From Streptomyces sp. NBC_00154 (GTDB lineage: Bacteria > Actinomycetota > Actinomycetes > Streptomycetales > Streptomycetaceae), in contig NZ_JAPEMI010000001.1 of assembly GCF_026342835.1 (NCBI RefSeq), positions 2,114,501 through 2,178,500 on the forward strand: 64,000 bases of DNA. The letters are read 5' to 3'. Below, in pieces: positions 60,365-64,000 of the stretch (the stretch's first letter is position 1; each line of letters starts with the position of its first letter). The position numbers and the translations under genes were made by a program. The notes under the pieces were generated by a model, which saw nothing but the letters and a program-made list of their open reading frames with translations, was not told the origin of the DNA and made no database searches.

Positions 60365-61609
60365 TTACTTGGTGGTGTTGTTGGTGGGGGTGGACCGGTG
60401 GTTTGTGAGGCTGGGGCCGAGCAGCCAGGCCGCGATTTCGCGGATGGCGCCGAAGCCGCCGGGGGTGGTCGTGACGGCGCGCGCGGCGGCGCGTACCGAG
60501 TCGTGGGCGCTGGCGACGGCGACGGGCCAGCCGGCGAGGGCGAAGCAGGGCAGGTCATTGACGTCGTTGCCGACGTAGAGCACCCGCTCGGGCGCGATGC
60601 CCTGCTCGTCGCACCACTGCTTGAGCGCGAGGTCCTTGCGGTCGATGCCGTGCAGGACGGGGATCCTGAGCTTGTTGGCGCGGGCGGCGACGACCGGGTT
60701 CTGCTCGGTGGACAGGATGAGGAGGTCGAGCCCGGACTTGCGCAGGGCCGCGATGCCCAGGCCGTCGCCGCGGTGAACGGCGACGATCTCGCGTCCGTCG
60801 GCGTCGATGAGGACGCGGTCGTCGGTCTGGGTGCCGTCGAAGTCGAGGACGACGGCGTCGATGTCGTCGCGGGTCGGCAGCGGCGACGGGTCGAGGAGCG
60901 GCGCGAGGGCGCGGGCGCGGGCCAGGTCGTGCGGGTCGTCGATCTCCAGGACCCGGGCGGGGTCGGTGCGGACCAGCGTGGTGTCGCCGAAGAAGCGGTG
61001 GCGGTGGGTACGGAAGCCGGCGACGTTCATCGCGTACGCCGCGCCGGTCTCCAGCAGGTCCTCGGGGCGGTCCTGCCGCATCTGCCGGACGCCCTTGTCG
61101 TGGTTGACGCCGTAGGCGTGGTCCTCGACGGCGGTGCCGTCGCGCCATATGAAGCCGTGGAAGGGGGCCACGGTGACAGCCGTGTCGGCGCCTTCGCGGG
61201 CGACCGCTGCGGCCACCCCGTCGATGTCCTCGCGAGTGATGAACGGGCTGGTGCACTGGACCAGCAGCACCACGTCGACGGTGCGGCCGTGCATCGCCTC
61301 GTACGCGTCGAGGGCGTGCAGCACCGCGTCCTCGCTGCTCGACCTGTCGCCCGCGATGGCGGCGGGACGCTGCACGCAGTGCAGCCGCCCGGAGGCCCCC
61401 AGCGCGTCGCCCGCGGCCCGTGCGGCGGCGGCGATGGCCGTGTCGTCGGTCGTCACGACGACGTCGGTGACCTCGCTCGATCCGAGACAGGCCTGCACCG
61501 CGCGGGCGACCAGCGGTATGCCGCCGACCTGGGCGATGTTCTTGGCCGGGACGCCCTTGGATCCGCCGCGGGCGGGGATCACGGCGAGCACGGTCGGGGT
61601 CGGGGTCAT
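60365..61609 (-). CDS. CMP-acylneuraminate synthetase fused to a HAD phosphatase
   Basis: A 414-residue bifunctional protein. Residues about 5-240 are a NeuA cytidylyltransferase (VIPARGGSKGVPAKNI, VLLVQCTSPF, RRED-like RPEDLLETGAAY, then LEIDDPHDL) that activates the sugar acid with CTP. Residues about 250-405 are a KdsC-like HAD phosphatase with DFDGTQTDD (256-264), LSTEQNPVVAARA, and KDLALKQWC followed by VGNDVNDLPCF. The second domain could remove phosphate from Kdn 9-phosphate. Vertebrate CMAS has the same domain order. First gene after the glycosyltransferase-like gene at 61630. Confidence 0.93.
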   Translation of the reverse strand: MTPTPTVLAVIPARGGSKGVPAKNIAQVGGIPLVARAVQACLGSSEVTDVVVTTDDTAIAAAARAAGDALGASGRLHCVQRPAAIAGDRSSSEDAVLHALDAYEAMHGRTVDVVLLVQCTSPFITREDIDGVAAAVAREGADTAVTVAPFHGFIWRDGTAVEDHAYGVNHDKGVRQMRQDRPEDLLETGAAYAMNVAGFRTHRHRFFGDTTLVRTDPARVLEIDDPHDLARARALAPLLDPSPLPTRDDIDAVVLDFDGTQTDDRVLIDADGREIVAVHRGDGLGIAALRKSGLDLLILSTEQNPVVAARANKLRIPVLHGIDRKDLALKQWCDEQGIAPERVLYVGNDVNDLPCFALAGWPVAVASAHDSVRAAARAVTTTPGGFGAIREIAAWLLGPSLTNHRSTPTNNTTK

Positions 61610-61629
61610 CTCTGCTCCTGAAGTGGTGT

Positions 61630-62988
61630 TCACAGTTCGCCCATCCGCCGGATCACGGGGGCGACCCGCTGGACTCCCTGCCGGTACGCCCCCCGCGCCG
61701 CCTCCCGAACGGCGTCGCGGACCGCACCCCGCACCCCACCGGTCTCGCGCGGCGCCGCGGCGCCCGGCAGCGGGTGGCCGTCCGGGGCCAGGTGGTGGCG
61801 GGCGAGGATGCCGGGGAGGTATCCGGGGGCGGTGGCGGGTGTGTAGTACGGCGTGAGGTCGGGCAGGCGGCCCTCGGCCAGCAGCGCGTCGACGCGGGCG
61901 CGAGCGGTGTCGTAGGCCGTGTCGTACGTGCCGTCTGCGGCGACGCCCTGGCCGGCCAGCCACTTCTCGTCGGGCTCCGGGTGGGATCCGCCGTCGAGCC
62001 GGTCCCACGAGGTGAGCAGGCCCGAGCCGATGAAGTGGTGGTTGCCGAGGGTCTCGCGGACGCCGAGGTCGGTGAGGATCGCCGTCGGGATGCGCCGGTG
62101 CAGGGACTCCAGCGCGGCGGTCGAGGAGACCGTGACCAGCAGGTCGGTGCGGTCGAGGACCTCGCCCATGTGCCCGTACACCAGGCTGAAGTTGGGCGGC
62201 AGCCCGCCGGGAAGCTTCTCCGCGAGCCGCTGGTACGGAAGTTCTTCGATGTGCGTGGTGTGCTCACCCGGCTTGGAGCGCAGCTTCAGCAGCACCTCGC
62301 GGTCGGGGTGCAGCCTGGCGTGCTCGACAAGCCGGCGCAGCAGGTACGTCCGGTCGGCGCGGGAGGCCGGTACGGAGGGCTGGGCTGCGAACACGACCGT
62401 GTCGCGGCCCTTCTGCGGCCGGTGCGGCGCGCCGCCGAGGAACGGCAGTGCGGCCTCCGTGACGGCCGAGGCGTCGGCGCCCACTCCTTCGTACACCGCG
62501 CGGAAACGCTCCGCGTCGTGCCGGGAGTTGGCGAGGACGACGTCCGCGCCGTGTCGCAGCAGCAGCCCGTCGGCAAGCTTCTCGTAGACGACACCGACAT
62601 AGCCGGTGACGACGACGGGCCTGGCGTCCTGCCGCAGGGCGGCGAGGCCGTGCAGCATCGCCTGGACGGCGCCGCCGACCAGGGCGAGGACCACCAGGTC
62701 GTACCCCTCGTTCCGCACGGTGTCCAGGAACTCGACGGCCGTCACCTCGCGCACCCTGCCGGTCTCGATCCCGACGTCGCCGACCTCGGCGAGCTGGCGC
62801 GGGGTCGGGGTGGCGCGGCCGCGCAGCAGCAGTCCGCTGATCTCGACCGGCCGGTCCGCTGCGCGGGACGCGTCCGGGGCCCCGGTGGTCAGGCGGCGCG
62901 CGGTGAGCGCGCCCCATTTCCACCGGGTGTCCGAGTCGGCGAGTACGGCTACCCGGAGCGCCGTCGTTTTGCTGGTACGTGGGGGCAC
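61630..62988 (-). CDS. Glycosyltransferase-like protein (DUF6716 type)
   Basis: A 452-residue cytoplasmic protein with GT-B character: N-terminal LRVAVLADSDTRWKWGALTA, a mid-region YDLVVLALVGG and PVVVTGYVGVVYEKLADGLL, and a second half with VVFAAQPSVP and VSSTAALESLHRRIPTAILT resembling the donor-binding half of UDP-sugar transferases. The C-terminus (GVRGAVRDAVREAARGAYRQ) is a basic amphipathic helix that could bind the membrane. It is the first gene of the nonulosonate operon on this strand and divergent from the GT2 gene. Specific activity unknown. Confidence 0.72.
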   Translation of the reverse strand: MPPRTSKTTALRVAVLADSDTRWKWGALTARRLTTGAPDASRAADRPVEISGLLLRGRATPTPRQLAEVGDVGIETGRVREVTAVEFLDTVRNEGYDLVVLALVGGAVQAMLHGLAALRQDARPVVVTGYVGVVYEKLADGLLLRHGADVVLANSRHDAERFRAVYEGVGADASAVTEAALPFLGGAPHRPQKGRDTVVFAAQPSVPASRADRTYLLRRLVEHARLHPDREVLLKLRSKPGEHTTHIEELPYQRLAEKLPGGLPPNFSLVYGHMGEVLDRTDLLVTVSSTAALESLHRRIPTAILTDLGVRETLGNHHFIGSGLLTSWDRLDGGSHPEPDEKWLAGQGVAADGTYDTAYDTARARVDALLAEGRLPDLTPYYTPATAPGYLPGILARHHLAPDGHPLPGAAAPRETGGVRGAVRDAVREAARGAYRQGVQRVAPVIRRMGEL

Positions 62989-63197
62989 GTCCTAGAAGTT
63001 AGGAAGGCATTTCGATTGGCGGCCCAACGTGACGGCAACAGATGGTTAACAGCCCGCCGACTGTTGGCGAATCAGCTCCCCAAATGCCCCGTAACCCTCT
63101 CGGATTTGGACCGGTTCATCATTCCGACATTCGTCGTTCACCTGCCGTCCCTCCTGGGGCCAGGGCAAATGACGAGCGCCCCCCTAGCGTGTGAAGG

Positions 63198-64000
63198 GTG
63201 GTTAAGCTCTCCGTAATCGTGCCGTTCTACAACGTGCAGACATACGCCCCCGACACCCTGAGAAGCCTGCGGGCCAACGCCCGCGAGGACTTCGAATTCA
63301 TCCTCGTCGACGACTGTTCGACCGACGGGACCGCGGACATACTCCGCCGCGCCGAGGACGAGATTCCGGGGGTGGTCGTACGCAGACACAAGCAGAACGG
63401 CGGACTGGCCACCGCCCGGAACACCGGTCTGGACGCGGCCCGCGGCGAGTACCTCGCCTTCCTGGACGGCGACGACTGGCTCGCCCCCGGGTTCTACGCC
63501 GACCTGCTCGCCCGCACCGAGGCGCTGGGCTGCGACTTCGTCCGTACCGACCATGTCCAGGCCGACGGCAGGACCCGTACGGTCCACCGCGTCCCGCACG
63601 GCCGCAGGGGCGAGGTCATGGACCCGCGGGACGCGATCCTGCCCGCCGGGCGCACCACCTCGGTCGACTATCCGTACGCCTGGGCGGGCCTCTACCACCG
63701 CCGGCTCCTGGACCGCGGGCTGCTGCACTTCACGGACGGTCTGCGCACCGCCGAGGACCGGCCGTGGATCTGGCGGCTGCACCGCGAGGCGGATTCCTTT
63801 GCGGTGCTGGGGCTTCTCGGCATTTTCTACCGGCGTGGCGTCGCCTCGTCACTGACCCAGATCGGCGACGTGCGCCAGCTCGATTTCATCCGCTCATTTG
63901 ACCAGGTCGTAAGGGAAACAGCGGCGGACCGCGATGCACAGGCACTCCTGCCGAAAGCGGTCCGTACCTATTGCGCGATCATTTCGCATCACATGAGTTC
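63198..64000 (+). CDS. Glycosyltransferase family 2 protein (3' end outside the window)
   Basis: The frame from GTG 63198 is open to the window end, giving at least 267 residues. N-terminal GT-A motifs are intact: LSVIVPFYNVQTY, FEFILVDDCSTDGTADIL, NGGLATARNTGLDAARGEYL and the DxD-containing FLDGDDWLAPGFY; TAEDRPWIWRLH holds the ED motif of the acceptor region. Family members of this type build teichoic or capsule-like polymers with glycerol or ribitol phosphate or hexoses. Divergent from the nonulosonate operon, which it probably serves. The ribosome site (GAAGG) is very close to the start. Confidence 0.88.
   Translation, partial: MVKLSVIVPFYNVQTYAPDTLRSLRANAREDFEFILVDDCSTDGTADILRRAEDEIPGVVVRRHKQNGGLATARNTGLDAARGEYLAFLDGDDWLAPGFYADLLARTEALGCDFVRTDHVQADGRTRTVHRVPHGRRGEVMDPRDAILPAGRTTSVDYPYAWAGLYHRRLLDRGLLHFTDGLRTAEDRPWIWRLHREADSFAVLGLLGIFYRRGVASSLTQIGDVRQLDFIRSFDQVVRETAADRDAQALLPKAVRTYCAIISHHMS

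Noticed and set aside
59645..61621. A 658-codon plus-strand frame
   Set aside because: Antisense to neuB and the neuA-HAD gene; it has no recognisable domain.

Overview
The window is chromosomal DNA of a Streptomyces species. It is very GC-rich, with codon third positions almost always G or C, frequent GTG starts and strong GGAGG-type ribosome sites. It carries families and gene orders I know from S. coelicolor: the AfsQ1/AfsQ2 two-component pair divergent from sigQ, a class III adenylate cyclase near birA and the pccB-pccE acyl-CoA carboxylase genes, and a Kdn/sialic-acid-type wall polymer locus. No rRNA, tRNA, prophage or CRISPR array was seen. Most of the window is core genome. Two short stretches (about 2.8-4.1 kb and 35.4-36.5 kb) are scars made of gene fragments.

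Layout. 1-10.5 kb: end of a probable M48 protease gene, a membrane-anchored hypothetical, msrA, a gene graveyard (CGNR zinc-finger protein, truncated SARP activation domain, unknown 3' fragment), small proteins, a MacB-type ABC exporter, an L,D-transpeptidase lipoprotein and a small sortase-type (LAETG) surface protein. 10.5-24.5 kb: hutH, a GAF-GGDEF diguanylate cyclase, an enoyl-CoA hydratase, adenylate cyclase with a tandem repeat array of about 79 bp units upstream, birA, pccB-pccE, a 42-residue membrane protein, maf, the biotinylated carboxylase alpha subunit, and TetR and DeoR regulators. Biotin ligase, carboxyltransferase, epsilon subunit and biotin carboxylase together supply malonyl/methylmalonyl-CoA.

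24.6-35.3 kb and 42-56.8 kb hold a dispersed nucleoside salvage system: purine nucleoside phosphorylase, a PGM2-like mutase (probable phosphopentomutase), deoC followed by one complete and one half aldehyde dehydrogenase, a uridine kinase-like protein, adenosine deaminase, thymidine phosphorylase, cytidine deaminase and a BmpA-type nucleoside ABC importer. Five transcription units carry the palindrome CTACGCGCGTAG (four exact, one with a single mismatch) just upstream of the first gene, and a sixth has a degenerate copy. This is a clear local regulon: import, deamination, phosphorolysis, pentose-phosphate isomerisation, aldol cleavage and acetaldehyde oxidation.

36.8-41.3 kb: sigQ, afsQ1, afsQ2 and a lipoprotein, with an AfsQ1-type box (GTCAC-n6-GTCAC) between sigQ and afsQ1. 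43-49.5 kb: a hydrolase-like protein lacking the nucleophile serine, a LysR/MFS pair, a second L,D-transpeptidase, an ECF sigma factor with a SnoaL-like tail, STAS and Uma2 proteins. 56.8-64 kb: an M20 amidohydrolase and the start of a surface glycopolymer locus: polysialyltransferase-like protein, NeuB-type synthase, a CMP-acylneuraminate synthetase fused to a HAD phosphatase, a glycosyltransferase-like protein and a GT2 glycosyltransferase cut by the window end.
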